DNA of 64,000 bases, taken from NCBI GenBank assembly GCA_002162095.1, contig CP021424.1, forward strand, positions 806,001 through 870,000. The letters are read 5' to 3'. The notes beneath the pieces were generated by a model, which did not search any database, was not told the DNA's origin, and saw nothing but the letters and a program-made list of their open reading frames with translations. The position numbers were made by a program, and so were the translations under genes. Each line of letters begins with the position of its first letter. Position 1 is the stretch's first letter. Source of the DNA: Armatimonadetes bacterium Uphvl-Ar2. Lineage in GTDB: Bacteria > Armatimonadota > Fimbriimonadia > Fimbriimonadales > Fimbriimonadaceae. This document shows, one piece after another, positions 50,093 through 58,295 of the stretch.

Positions 50093-50165
50093 CCCCACAA
50101 CCTTGTGGGGTTCAACCCGTATACGTTACCGACTCAAAGAAGATGCCTTCGGCGCGAATGGTCCT

Positions 50166-50188
50166 AAAAATGTAATAGACCAGGGTCT
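50166..50188 (-). terminator. Possible terminator of the phosphodiester glycosidase gene
   Basis: The minus-strand AGACC-CT-GGTCT hairpin directly follows the stop codon and is followed by ATTACATTTTT. A second stem, CCGCCC-GCT-GGGCGG, overlaps the last codons. The T-tract is a few bases from the stem, so efficiency is uncertain. Confidence 0.4.
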
Positions 50189-51624
50189 TATTGCCGCCCA
50201 GCGGGCGGGTCCGTAGCCTCGCCGGGGACGGTGAGGATCGTTTCCACCCGCACTCCGCGCACCCAGGCCGCCACGCGCACATCGCCCGGGGTGAGCAAGG
50301 TGAGTTGACCGCTTTGGTCAATCCATCCGGCCCCCATCGCGCTCCAGAACACTTCGGCATCCGGCACCGCTGCGCCACTCTCATCGCGTAGCACCACCCG
50401 GGTGGTCGTGCCTGCCGCCAGTTGCCCCGGCGCTTGAATTTCGAATCGATCGCCACTGGGCGGGTTGAGCCCGCTGCCCATCACCAGCAAGAAGTTGGTC
50501 ACGGCGCGCTCGCGGCCATCGCTCGGGCGGTTTACCACCACGCCGCCGACGCCCGCCATGCTGCTTCCGCCGCCATCCAGGCACAGGGCTTCCACGCAGT
50601 TAAGGCGTTGCATCACCGTGGCCATTTCGGCCAGGGTGGCGCCCGCACTCATTGGTTGGCGGCCATCCACCACGACCAGCCAAATCTCTCCGGTCGCGGT
50701 AACGCCCACAGCGGTACGCGGGTGCCGGGCGGCCCCGAACGCATCGTTAAACCGCTCGGACGCGTAGCGAATGCCCACTTGCCCTTTCTCGATCAGGCGG
50801 TTGCCGCAGCCCATCACATGCGGGGTCTGGGCCAGGTCCACGCCCGATTGGTCGACTCGAATGGTGATGTCTTGGCCGGGCCGCAGCGCCTTGGCCTGGT
50901 TCCCTTTCGCCCCGTGCGCCGTCAACACAAACTGGCCGTCGCCGATCGTTACGTCCTTTTGGTTCGTGACGACCATCTTCACCTTGGCCTTCACGTTTTG
51001 ATTGAGCAGTAGCGGCCCCGAGGCGTCCATCACCACGTGGACGATATCGGCCGGTCCGCCACTGAGAGCTTGCCCGGCCCAGGCCGAGTTCAGAATCGCT
51101 TCATTGGCCACACAAGATTGGTTGATGCCATCCAGCGGGATCCGCACCGAACCCGCCACAATGCGCCCCGACCAACGCATTTGCGCCACGCGGCCCCCCT
51201 TGGGGCCCCACGCAAACACGGTGCGGTCCGGCCACGGCACGCTGATGATTTCTTTGTTGAGGATATGCGCGCCCAGCGGGTCGCCGCTCGGGCCGAAGAA
51301 GCCCGCATTCACACCCGCAATGGCCCCCGTCTCGCGGAGAGCCTGTGACAGCACACCCCGACCCTTGGTTTCATCCGTACCGTAGACCTTGCCCTGGGCG
51401 AGGTGCGGCACCAGTTTCACGCCCGGCACCCCCAGGTTCATCCGGAAGGCGTGCGTCACGCGCGGTACCGTGCGGTCAATCTCCTGACGGTAGGTGAGGC
51501 CCGGCACCACCAGCTTCTCCCACACCTCGGGGCGATCTTGAGCCGAAGCTTGCGTGACGAGGCCAAAAACGGCAAGACCCGTCGCACAGACGGCGGCCCC
51601 CAGGGTTAAGATTCGCGGACGCAT
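50188..51624 (-). CDS. Phosphodiester glycosidase-family protein (NAGPA domain), exported
   Basis: A 478-aa exported protein (signal peptide ~8-28, LGAAVCATGLAVFGLVTQASA). The central part matches the NAGPA/phosphodiester glycosidase domain: TGAIAGVNAGFFGPSGDPLG, HPRTAVGVTATGEIWLVVVDGRQPMSAGATLAEMA, EALCLDGGGSSMAG and RPSDGRERAVTNFLLV. The last ~90 residues look like an Ig-like beta domain (APGQLAAGTTTRVVLRDESGAAVPDAEVFW). Such enzymes cleave sugar-phosphodiester linkages, for example in wall polymers; the substrate is unknown. It overlaps the S66 peptidase gene by 19 bases and is the last gene of the rpmH operon. Confidence 0.88.
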   Translation of the reverse strand: MRPRILTLGAAVCATGLAVFGLVTQASAQDRPEVWEKLVVPGLTYRQEIDRTVPRVTHAFRMNLGVPGVKLVPHLAQGKVYGTDETKGRGVLSQALRETGAIAGVNAGFFGPSGDPLGAHILNKEIISVPWPDRTVFAWGPKGGRVAQMRWSGRIVAGSVRIPLDGINQSCVANEAILNSAWAGQALSGGPADIVHVVMDASGPLLLNQNVKAKVKMVVTNQKDVTIGDGQFVLTAHGAKGNQAKALRPGQDITIRVDQSGVDLAQTPHVMGCGNRLIEKGQVGIRYASERFNDAFGAARHPRTAVGVTATGEIWLVVVDGRQPMSAGATLAEMATVMQRLNCVEALCLDGGGSSMAGVGGVVVNRPSDGRERAVTNFLLVMGSGLNPPSGDRFEIQAPGQLAAGTTTRVVLRDESGAAVPDAEVFWSAMGAGWIDQSGQLTLLTPGDVRVAAWVRGVRVETILTVPGEATDPPAGRQ

Positions 51625-52532
51625 AACGGTTCGAGGTACGTGAGCGTACCCGCGTTCGCGTCCAGACTCGCACGTATCCCAAGGGGGAGGCTTAACATCT
51701 GCGCCGCGTGCCCCATCGGGTAGTCAAAAATCATCGGGATTTCCAGCGGCCCCAGGCGCTCCATCACCATCTCGCGCCACGGCGTGCCGCCAATCTTGGG
51801 ATCAATCCGGTCGTCGGTGCGCGTCATCTCGCCCACGACAATGCCCGCCGCGCCGTCGAGAGAATTCGTGTTGAGAAGGTGGGTCAGCATCGCGTCAATT
51901 CGGTGCGGTTGCTCGTCCACGTCTTCCAGCAGCACGATCTTGCCGCGCGCGGCCATTGCGTTGGGCGTACCGATGGCATCGCAAATCAGAATCATGCACC
52001 CGCCGGTGACCACGCCTTCCGCTGTGCCCCCCACCTTGGTCTCCCCGCGCGGAGCGGTAGCGGGAGTGCTGAAATCCCCTTTGAGTTGGCCGAGGAACGA
52101 CTCCCACACCCACGGTTCGCGATCCGAACCCAGCGTTAAGAGCATCGGGGCATGCAGCGTGGGCAGGCCACGCTGGTTGAGCGCCAAGTGCAGGGTGGTG
52201 ATGTCGCTAAAGCCCGCAAACAGCTTGCCGCTGGCGGCCATGGCATCGAGATCAAGATACGGGAATAGTCGGGCGCACCCGTAACCCCCTCGCGAACACA
52301 CCACGGCGTCCACGTCCGGGTCCAAGAAGGCTTCCATGAGGTCGGCGGCCCGGTCTTCGTCCGGTCCGGCCAAGAAGCCAGTCATCGCAAAGGCGTGCTC
52401 GGCAAAAGTAACCCGGTAGCCCTCGTTCTCGAGGACCTGGGTAGCGCGGGCCACCTGTTCCCGCGTGAGCCCCGAGGCCGGCGTTACCACACGAATGTGG
52501 TCACCGGGCCGAAGCGCACGCGGGCGGTTCAT
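51606..52532 (-). CDS. S66-family LD-carboxypeptidase (LdcA/MccF-like)
   Basis: A 308-aa cytoplasmic serine peptidase. Peptidoglycan-recycling LdcA trims the terminal D-Ala from tetrapeptides; MccF relatives cleave microcin-type conjugates. The fold landmarks are present: RPGDHIRVVTPASGL at the N-terminus, VVCSRGGYGCARLFPYLD, the nucleophile in AGFSDITTLHLAL, the Glu in IVLLEDVDEQPHRID, and the His in YPMGHAAQMLSLPLG. It starts 5 bases after jag and overlaps the next gene, so it is expressed with the YidC insertase operon. Confidence 0.9.
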   Translation of the reverse strand: MNRPRALRPGDHIRVVTPASGLTREQVARATQVLENEGYRVTFAEHAFAMTGFLAGPDEDRAADLMEAFLDPDVDAVVCSRGGYGCARLFPYLDLDAMAASGKLFAGFSDITTLHLALNQRGLPTLHAPMLLTLGSDREPWVWESFLGQLKGDFSTPATAPRGETKVGGTAEGVVTGGCMILICDAIGTPNAMAARGKIVLLEDVDEQPHRIDAMLTHLLNTNSLDGAAGIVVGEMTRTDDRIDPKIGGTPWREMVMERLGPLEIPMIFDYPMGHAAQMLSLPLGIRASLDANAGTLTYLEPLCVRES

Positions 52533-52537
52533 CGTCG

Positions 52538-53464
52538 TTAGGCCTTGGCGCCTTCTTCGATCGGGGCGATCACCACCCGGCGGTTCGGCTCTTCGCCTTC
52601 GCTGTAGGTCTGCACGCCTTCAAAGTCCGCCAGGATCTGGTGGATCACGCGTCGCTCAAACGCCGGGAGGGCGTCCAGAACGGCTTCTTCACCACGGGCC
52701 ACCACCTGTTCGGCGATCTGCGTGGCGAGGTCGGTGAGCACATCCTTGCGGTGGTCGCGGTAAGCGTCGGCGTCCAGCACCACGCGGATACCCGGTCGCA
52801 CCTTGCGGCCCGAGAACACGTTGAGCAGGTACTGCAGCGAGTTCAGCACTTCGCCGCGCCGACCGATGAGGTGGCTGGCGTCTTCGCCTTCAATGCTCAG
52901 GTGCACGTAGCGGCCTTCGCGCTGAGAAATCTTGACCGAAGCCTGCATATCGCCGGATTCGATGATTTCTTCAAGCATCGCGAGCAGCGCTTCCGCATCT
53001 TCCTCGGTGGCTTCCACGTCGGCTTCTTCGCGGCGCTCGCGCCCTCCCTTGCTTTCGCGCTCGGGGGCGGCTTCACCTTCGGCGGCTTCGGCCTTTTTTC
53101 CGCGACCTCGGCCTCGGGGCTTGGCGTCTTCCTTGGCTTCTTCCGCTACCGGAGCTTCTTCAACGACTTCAGCCGCAGGAGCGGCCTTCGCCGTGCGACC
53201 ACGGCCCTTGGGCTTTTCTTCGGCGACTTCTTCGGGCTTGGCGGCCGCCTTGGGCGCAGCCTTGGCCTTGGCGGCGGGCTTGGCGGCCTTGGCCGGAGCG
53301 GCACCATTCACTTCCGCGCGAATCTTGACGTTCATCTTGCCGAAGAGGCCCTTGGTTTCTTCCAGGACCGTCACGGTCAGCTCGTCGGGGGAGACGCCCA
53401 GCGACTTGGCCGCTTGAGCGACAGCCTCATCGTGGGAGGCAGCGGTAATTTCGATCGTTTGCAT
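52538..53464 (-). CDS. jag: Jag/KhpB RNA-binding protein
   Basis: 308 aa. It has a Jag_N domain (1-50, ITAASHDEAVAQAAKSLGVSPDELTVTVLEETKGLFG) and a long Lys/Ala/Glu-rich linker (~55-165). A type II KH domain (~190-250, VKISQREGRYVHLSIEGEDASHLIGRRGEVLNSLQYLLN) and an R3H domain (~255-305, DRHKDVLTDLA-type helix and LPAFERRVIHQILAD) follow. KhpB with KhpA binds small RNAs and affects division and cell length in Gram-positives. Its place directly after yidC is the classic jag position. The linker is longer and more charged than usual. Confidence 0.95.
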   Translation of the reverse strand: MQTIEITAASHDEAVAQAAKSLGVSPDELTVTVLEETKGLFGKMNVKIRAEVNGAAPAKAAKPAAKAKAAPKAAAKPEEVAEEKPKGRGRTAKAAPAAEVVEEAPVAEEAKEDAKPRGRGRGKKAEAAEGEAAPERESKGGRERREEADVEATEEDAEALLAMLEEIIESGDMQASVKISQREGRYVHLSIEGEDASHLIGRRGEVLNSLQYLLNVFSGRKVRPGIRVVLDADAYRDHRKDVLTDLATQIAEQVVARGEEAVLDALPAFERRVIHQILADFEGVQTYSEGEEPNRRVVIAPIEEGAKA

Positions 53465-53487
53465 GGGGGGTATGGAGGGGGTTGAGG

Positions 53488-54873
53488 TTACTTCTTCCGG
53501 CGCTTGCGGTTGTTGGGGTTGCCTTTGCTGCCGAAGAAATCGCTAGAGACATCATTTTGCTTCTTATCCTTCTCATCGTCAGGGGACCCGCCGGGAAGGG
53601 CGCCACCCTTGACCGACTGCACCGGCACCAATTCGGCCAGCGGCAGGCGGTATTCGATGAGGCTCTGTACGGTCGAGAGGATGTTGGTGAAGATCCAGTA
53701 CAAGACAAACGCCGACGGCAGCCCCGGCCAGAAGAACATCGTGACCGAGAAGATCACCGCGATGAGCAGGCCGATAAAGCGCTGCTGCGGGATTTCCTTG
53801 CCCGCAATCCGGATGGGCGGCGTTTGGCCACTATCCGTCACCGGCTGGAGTAGCGTGGTGACGACCATCGAGACGCCGTAAAGGAAAATCAGGATGAAGT
53901 CGGGTTCGCCCAGGTTGGCACCCATCGGAATGCCCAGAAACTTGTCCGCCCCCGGATGCACCCACAAGAACGAGCCTTTGGTGAACTCGAACTTGTACTT
54001 CCACATGCACTGATACACCGCCAAGAACAGCGGCATCTGAATCAAAGCGGGCATACAGCCGGCCATCGGGTTGATGCCGTACTGCTTGTAGATCGCCATC
54101 GTTTCCTGCTGGAACGCGGCAGGATCCTTCACTTGACCAGTCTTCTTGTCCTTGTACTTGTCTTGGATCTCCTTGATGCGCGGCGAGAGCTGCGCCATCT
54201 GGCGACCCCACTGGTACTGCTTGTGCGCCAGCGGCCAAATAATCCCGCGCACCACCAGGGCCAAGAGGAAGGCGGCAAAAGCATAGGAGAACGACGGAAT
54301 GCTGCCCGTGGCCTTCACGAGGACGTCAATCAGCTGCCAACCCGGCAGAACACCCCAAACGATCTCCTTCTTGTTGCGGGCGCTGAGCTCGGTGGTGATT
54401 TCATTGTAAAGCGACTCCGCGGTGACGGCCACGGGGGCTCCATCGCGACCCCGCACGGTTACGTCCACGTTCTTCCACATTGGAGTGCGGCGGTAGCTTT
54501 CGTACTGTGCGGCCAGCGTCGTGTAGCTGCGGTCAATCTTGGCGTAATGATCCCAGGCCACCCCGGTTTGGAACTGCGTGGCGGCCACGGTAAGAACGCT
54601 GGCCAGGCGGGCCTCATCGGCCTCTTGCTTCGTCAGTTTGCCCGCCTTCAGTTCCTCGTCAATCTTGGCGATGAGGAGCCGTTCCGTCTCAACGATCTTG
54701 AGGTCCAGCAGGTTCATGTTCTGCTGTTCCAACTCGGCCTGCACCTGCATGCGGGTGCGAGGATCGTTGGGCTTGTTCGACACGCAGAGCATCTGATACG
54801 AGATCATCAGCAGGATCGTGATCAGAGCAATCTGCAGGAAATTGCCTTGGGGGCGCGCTTGGGGTCTAGCCAT
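53488..54873 (-). CDS. yidC: Membrane protein insertase YidC
   Basis: A 461-aa inner-membrane insertase. TM1 lies at ~13-32 (LQIALITILLMISYQML). A helical periplasmic segment (~35-190) replaces the large beta-sandwich of E. coli YidC. The conserved core begins at ~200 with IPSFSYAFAAFLLALVVRGIIWPLAHKQYQWGRQMA and contains the coiled cytoplasmic loop IKEIQDKYKDKKTGQVKDPAAFQQETMAIYKQYGINPMAGCMPALIQMPLFLAVY. The remaining TM helices and a basic tail (NPNNRKRRKK) that can bind ribosomes follow. It lies between yidD and jag, as in most bacteria. Confidence 0.96.
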   Translation of the reverse strand: MARPQARPQGNFLQIALITILLMISYQMLCVSNKPNDPRTRMQVQAELEQQNMNLLDLKIVETERLLIAKIDEELKAGKLTKQEADEARLASVLTVAATQFQTGVAWDHYAKIDRSYTTLAAQYESYRRTPMWKNVDVTVRGRDGAPVAVTAESLYNEITTELSARNKKEIVWGVLPGWQLIDVLVKATGSIPSFSYAFAAFLLALVVRGIIWPLAHKQYQWGRQMAQLSPRIKEIQDKYKDKKTGQVKDPAAFQQETMAIYKQYGINPMAGCMPALIQMPLFLAVYQCMWKYKFEFTKGSFLWVHPGADKFLGIPMGANLGEPDFILIFLYGVSMVVTTLLQPVTDSGQTPPIRIAGKEIPQQRFIGLLIAVIFSVTMFFWPGLPSAFVLYWIFTNILSTVQSLIEYRLPLAELVPVQSVKGGALPGGSPDDEKDKKQNDVSSDFFGSKGNPNNRKRRKK

Positions 54874-54888
54874 GATGGATGAATTCGA

Positions 54889-55146
54889 TTACGGAACGGG
54901 GTCGTGACCGCCGGGGCGGCCAGGATGGCAGCGACCAATGCGCTTGAGCCCGAGCCACGATCCCTTGAGCAATCCGTACTTTTGGATGGCTTCCAATGTG
55001 TATTGGGAGCACGTCGGAGTGTATCGGCAACTGGGGGGCATCCACCGGGTCCCCCTTTGGTATAGGCGGATCATGAAGACGCCGAAGGCCCGTCCGAGCG
55101 AGAGCTTTGGACGGTCTCCATAAGGCGAGGAAGGACTTGAATCCAT
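54889..55146 (-). CDS. yidD: Membrane protein insertion efficiency factor YidD
   Basis: A small peripheral membrane protein that assists YidC. The diagnostic core is present: [33 protein letters not shown], then [27 protein letters not shown], with the three conserved Cys. Two starts are possible. ATG 55146 adds an amphipathic segment ([17 protein letters not shown]) needed for membrane binding, at the cost of a 76-base overlap with rnpA. ATG 55074 would overlap the rnpA stop as ATGA but would leave only a 61-aa protein without that helix. I favour 55146. Confidence 0.88.
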   Translation of the reverse strand: MDSSPSSPYGDRPKLSLGRAFGVFMIRLYQRGTRWMPPSCRYTPTCSQYTLEAIQKYGLLKGSWLGLKRIGRCHPGRPGGHDPVP

Positions 55147-55409
55147 TGAGATAAGGTCACTTGGTCGGCGGAAGCCCGGGCGATGAGTACGGTATCGCAA
55201 TGGGCCCACTGGTCATTCCAAACGACGCGAAGCGCCTCGCGGATGCGGCGGCGGGTCCGATTGCGGCGAGGGTGATTGCCCAGAGCCCGTGCCACGCCGA
55301 TCCCCACGCGGCCCGAGCCCGGAAGGCAGTGCATACGACAAAAATGTTCACGAGCGGACGCACCTCTCGTGAACACTTGTTCAAAGTCGGCCTTAGGGAG
55401 CCCGTTCAG
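55071..55409 (-). CDS. rnpA: RNase P protein component (start codon unusual)
   Basis: Binds the RNase P RNA for tRNA 5' maturation. The conserved RNR region is clear: [28 protein letters not shown]. The family's N-terminal block (RLxxxxDFxxVFxxG) is also present, as [19 protein letters not shown]. However, no ATG, GTG or TTG precedes it in frame: the first usable one is GTG 55376, which would remove that block. A CTG at 55409 starts exactly at LNGLPK and overlaps the rpmH stop as CTGA, giving 112 aa, the usual length. I list this longer form. If initiation is at GTG 55376 the protein has 101 aa. Confidence 0.85.
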   Translation of the reverse strand: MNGLPKADFEQVFTRGASAREHFCRMHCLPGSGRVGIGVARALGNHPRRNRTRRRIREALRVVWNDQWAHCDTVLIARASADQVTLSQWIQVLPRLMETVQSSRSDGPSASS

Positions 55410-55540
55410 GCGCCTAGTCGCGCACGGCCCTTGGCACGGCGGCGGCGAAGAACGTTCTGGCCGTCCTGAGTGCGCATCCGGATTCGGAAGCCGTGCGTCT
55501 TAGATCGCTTCCGGTTATTGGGTTGGAAAGTTCGCTTCAT
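55406..55540 (-). CDS. rpmH: 50S ribosomal protein L34
   Basis: A 44-aa very basic protein with the complete L34 signature: [19 protein letters not shown], then [19 protein letters not shown]. Part of the 50S subunit near the exit tunnel. It opens the conserved rpmH-rnpA-yidD-yidC-jag operon, here extended by an S66 peptidase and a phosphodiester glycosidase. In many bacteria dnaA and oriC lie just upstream of rpmH; here leuC lies upstream instead, ending 85 bases away. Confidence 0.96.
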   Translation of the reverse strand: MKRTFQPNNRKRSKTHGFRIRMRTQDGQNVLRRRRAKGRARLGA

Positions 55541-55625
55541 CGTTCTGGTCCTCGCAGAGAATGGTCGGACAAAGATACCCCGAAGCCGCACAACAGACGT
55601 GTCATGCGGCCCGAAATTCCCGGCG

Positions 55626-57017
55626 CTAGGCCGGAAGGAAGGGGCGAGGATCGGCCAAGTGACCTCGAATCGCCGCTGCCGCCGCCGAGATGGGGCTGAC
55701 CAAGTGCGTCCGGCTCCCCGGGCCTTGGCGGCCTTCGTAGGGTCGGTTGCTGGTGCTGGCGCTGCGCTCGCCGGGGCGCACAATGTCCCCGTTCATGCCC
55801 AGGCACATGCTGCAGCCAGCACGGTGCCATTCCCAGCCGGAGTCCTTGAAGATCTGGTCCAGCCCTTCGCTTTCGGCCTGGATGCGGACTTCTTCACTGC
55901 CCGGCACCACGAGGGCACGAACGCCGGAGGCCACCTGGTGCCCTCGCATCACTTCGGCGGCGGCGCGCAGGTCTTCGATCCGCGAGTTGGTGCAGCTCCC
56001 CAGGAACACGGTGTTCACCTTCAGTTCCTCAATGCCTTGCCCCGGTTCGACCCCCATGTACATTTGAGCGCGTTTTTCGGAGGCGTCCTTGGGTTCGGGG
56101 ATCGCCCCCGTAACGTCGACAGTCATGGCGGGCGTGGTGCCCCAGGTGACTTGCGGCACCAGGGCCGAGGCATCGATCTCGATCTCCCGGTCAAAGGTAG
56201 CGCCCTCGTCGGTAGCCAGTTGCCGCCACTCGGCAATCATGCGTTCGAGGTCCGCGCCTTTGGGGGCAAACGGGCGATCTTCCGCCGCAATGAACTCGAA
56301 CGTGGTGTCGTCCGGGGCAATCATCCCGGCCCGCGCCCCCATTTCGATGCTCATGTTGGCCATCGTCATGCGGCCTTGCATCGAGAGCGACCGCACGGCT
56401 TCGCCGCGATACTCCACCACGTGGCCGGTGCCGCCGCCCGCACCGAGGGTGCGGATGATGTAGAGAATCAGGTCTTTGGCCGTCACCCCGTAACCCAGTT
56501 GCCCGCGCGCATTCACCGCCAGGGTCTTGGGTTGCTTGGGCGAGCGCAGTGTCTGCGTGGCCAGCACGTGCTCCACCTCGGTGGTGCCGATCCCGAACGC
56601 GAGCGCTCCAAACGCGCCGTGGGTGCTGGTGTGGCTGTCGCCGCACACGATGGTAAGGCCAGGCAGCGTGATGCCCATCTGCGGGCCGATGACGTGGACA
56701 ATGCCCTGCCCCCGGTCGCCGTAGCCATAGAGCTTCACCCCGAACTCTTCACAGTTGCGGCGCATGGCTTCCAATTGCTGGCCACTGAGCGTGCTCGGGT
56801 CAATCGGGCGGCCGTCGGTCGGCACGTTATGGTCCACCGTCGCAAAGGTTAGGTCGGGCCGGCGCACGGGTCGCCCCGCCTCACGCAGGCCATCAAACGC
56901 TTGGGGACTGGTGACCTCGTGAATCAGGTGGCGATCGATATAGAGCAGCACGCCGCCCCCTTCGAGCTCGGTGACGACATGGTTGTCCCAAACCTTTTCA
57001 AACAGTGTTCGCGCCAT
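55626..57017 (-). CDS. leuC: 3-isopropylmalate dehydratase large subunit
   Basis: Isomerises 2- to 3-isopropylmalate in leucine synthesis, together with LeuD, which is not adjacent. At 463 aa it has the bacterial LeuC features: [52 protein letters not shown], and the 4Fe-4S Cys residues in FLGSCTNSR and GCSMCLGMN, then [23 protein letters not shown]. It starts 10 bases after a small Cys-containing ORF on the same strand, so the two are probably co-transcribed. Confidence 0.97.
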   Translation of the reverse strand: MARTLFEKVWDNHVVTELEGGGVLLYIDRHLIHEVTSPQAFDGLREAGRPVRRPDLTFATVDHNVPTDGRPIDPSTLSGQQLEAMRRNCEEFGVKLYGYGDRGQGIVHVIGPQMGITLPGLTIVCGDSHTSTHGAFGALAFGIGTTEVEHVLATQTLRSPKQPKTLAVNARGQLGYGVTAKDLILYIIRTLGAGGGTGHVVEYRGEAVRSLSMQGRMTMANMSIEMGARAGMIAPDDTTFEFIAAEDRPFAPKGADLERMIAEWRQLATDEGATFDREIEIDASALVPQVTWGTTPAMTVDVTGAIPEPKDASEKRAQMYMGVEPGQGIEELKVNTVFLGSCTNSRIEDLRAAAEVMRGHQVASGVRALVVPGSEEVRIQAESEGLDQIFKDSGWEWHRAGCSMCLGMNGDIVRPGERSASTSNRPYEGRQGPGSRTHLVSPISAAAAAIRGHLADPRPFLPA

Positions 57018-57027
57018 GAATGTCGCC

Positions 57028-57276
57028 CTATTCTACGCCCTCCACGGGCGGCCGTGATGCAGGTCGAGGTGGCATCGGTCGTCGCGCGGAGCGGCGAGGA
57101 GGGGCGGGTGTACGGCTTTGGATGAGGCGTTCCCGGTAATCCGAGAGCGGGCAGATGGCCCGCAAGCCCAAGACATTGGCCGCCTCGACCGCTTGTTCCC
57201 AGCGCAGAGGATTGACCTTCCCGTCCCGACATCGCTCGACATCCGGGTCGTACCGTGGGCAGTCACGACATCTCAT
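57028..57276 (-). CDS. Small Cys-rich protein upstream of leuC, 82 aa
   Basis: Function not recognised. The first ~50 residues look like a real small domain: [21 protein letters not shown] has CxxC and a third Cys, and a fourth Cys lies in [14 protein letters not shown], a plausible Zn or Fe-S site. The remaining ~30 residues are Pro/Arg-rich and probably disordered. It starts at ATG 57276, 17 bases from the divergent secreted protein, and ends 10 bases before leuC. A role in LeuC cluster assembly or regulation is conceivable but not shown. Confidence 0.65.
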   Translation of the reverse strand: MRCRDCPRYDPDVERCRDGKVNPLRWEQAVEAANVLGLRAICPLSDYRERLIQSRTPAPPRRSARRPMPPRPASRPPVEGVE

Positions 57277-57280
57277 CAGT

Positions 57281-57286
57281 TAGAAT
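57281..57286 (+). promoter_or_regulatory. -10 element TAGAAT of the gene at 57294
   Basis: TAGAAT, seven bases (GGTCTTC), ATG 57294. The hexamer overlaps an in-frame ATG at 57285, which therefore cannot be in the transcript. Confidence 0.5.
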
Positions 57287-57293
57287 GGTCTTC

Positions 57294-58289
57294 ATGCTAC
57301 CGGTTGCAGTCCTCGTCGCGGCGCAGCAAGATGCCATGACCCAGGATTCGGTGACGTACCGAGATGGCCTCATTTCGGTGGTTTTGGCCGAGCAGCGAAG
57401 CCAAGTGCGCATTGCCGATCGCCTGCCCGAGCTTCCGCGCACGGTCTCCCGCCAGATGTTTCAGCTCGGCGAAACCAAGGTCACTTTTGACAAGGACGGT
57501 CTGCTGATTGAGAAGAACGGCTGGAAGGGCCGCAGTCGCCTGGCCAGCGTGCCGACTTCGGACGTGCTGTTCACCCCCGAAATCATCGCCGAACACCGCG
57601 CCATGGCGAACCGGGGCGAAATCAGCCTCAACGTCTCGGCCATGAACGGCGCCGTCGCGGTGGAGGACAAGCTCTATATGTGGTTGCGCTGGGAGCGCAA
57701 GACCGGGGAAAGCTGGCTGGAGGGTGTTTTTGAACTCGATGCCTCGCTGGAGCAACCCACCACCAAGTTCATCGGCAAGATGCCGGGCAACAGCTTCGCG
57801 ACGGGTATTGCCAATGATCGACTCCGACTGGATGGCGAAGAACTGATCGCCCCGGTGCGGGCGCAGGAAGGATGGGGGCTGGGCCGCTTTAAGCTTGCCG
57901 ACGGCACCACCACCTTCGAAAAGGCCGCCTCCCAGGCCAAAGACGCCTTCTTTGTGCCCGGCAGCAAGATGATGGCGACCGTGCGTGCCACGAGCTACGG
58001 CACCACCATCGTGGGGCTGTGGGGGCCGGGGTTCGGCTACCGCGAAACGATTGAAAGCCGGGGCACCCTCGCCGGCATTTACGAACCGGGGATCGTGGTG
58101 TTCCGATTCGGAGGAACGGACGTCGTCTCGCACGGGCAAACCGGTGCCAAGATGGCGATCCCGAAGGGTGCGGGCTTCCGGGCCATTCCGGGCGGGCTGG
58201 TCTACTGGGAACCCAACGCCAACCCTAAGCGGGTGACGGTGGTGGACCGTAACTTTGTCACCCGGGGGCAGTGGCCCGCCGCGCGCTAA
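57294..58289 (+). CDS. Exported hypothetical protein, ~331 aa
   Basis: Function not recognised. A short signal peptide (LPVAVLVAAQQ) precedes an all-beta-looking protein with repeated strand-turn units (VTFDKDGLLIEKNGWKGR, LYMWLRWERKTGESWLEGVFELD, GRFKLADGTTTFEKA, TVRATSYGTTIVGLWGPGFGYRETIESRGTLAGIYEPGIVVFRFGG), which could form a propeller of six or so weak blades. No enzyme motif is visible. ATG 57294 is preferred over 57285 because of the TAGAAT position. It is convergent with the oxidoreductase gene. Confidence 0.75.
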   Translation: MLPVAVLVAAQQDAMTQDSVTYRDGLISVVLAEQRSQVRIADRLPELPRTVSRQMFQLGETKVTFDKDGLLIEKNGWKGRSRLASVPTSDVLFTPEIIAEHRAMANRGEISLNVSAMNGAVAVEDKLYMWLRWERKTGESWLEGVFELDASLEQPTTKFIGKMPGNSFATGIANDRLRLDGEELIAPVRAQEGWGLGRFKLADGTTTFEKAASQAKDAFFVPGSKMMATVRATSYGTTIVGLWGPGFGYRETIESRGTLAGIYEPGIVVFRFGGTDVVSHGQTGAKMAIPKGAGFRAIPGGLVYWEPNANPKRVTVVDRNFVTRGQWPAAR

Positions 58290-58295
58290 CCCGCC

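Noticed and set aside
46844-50167. Very long plus-strand open frames (401 and 679 aa) opposite the tricorn peptidase
   Set aside because: They are the reverse-frame shadow of a GC-rich gene: composition dominated by His, Val, Ala and Arg, with no domain. The minus-strand gene has all tricorn landmarks.
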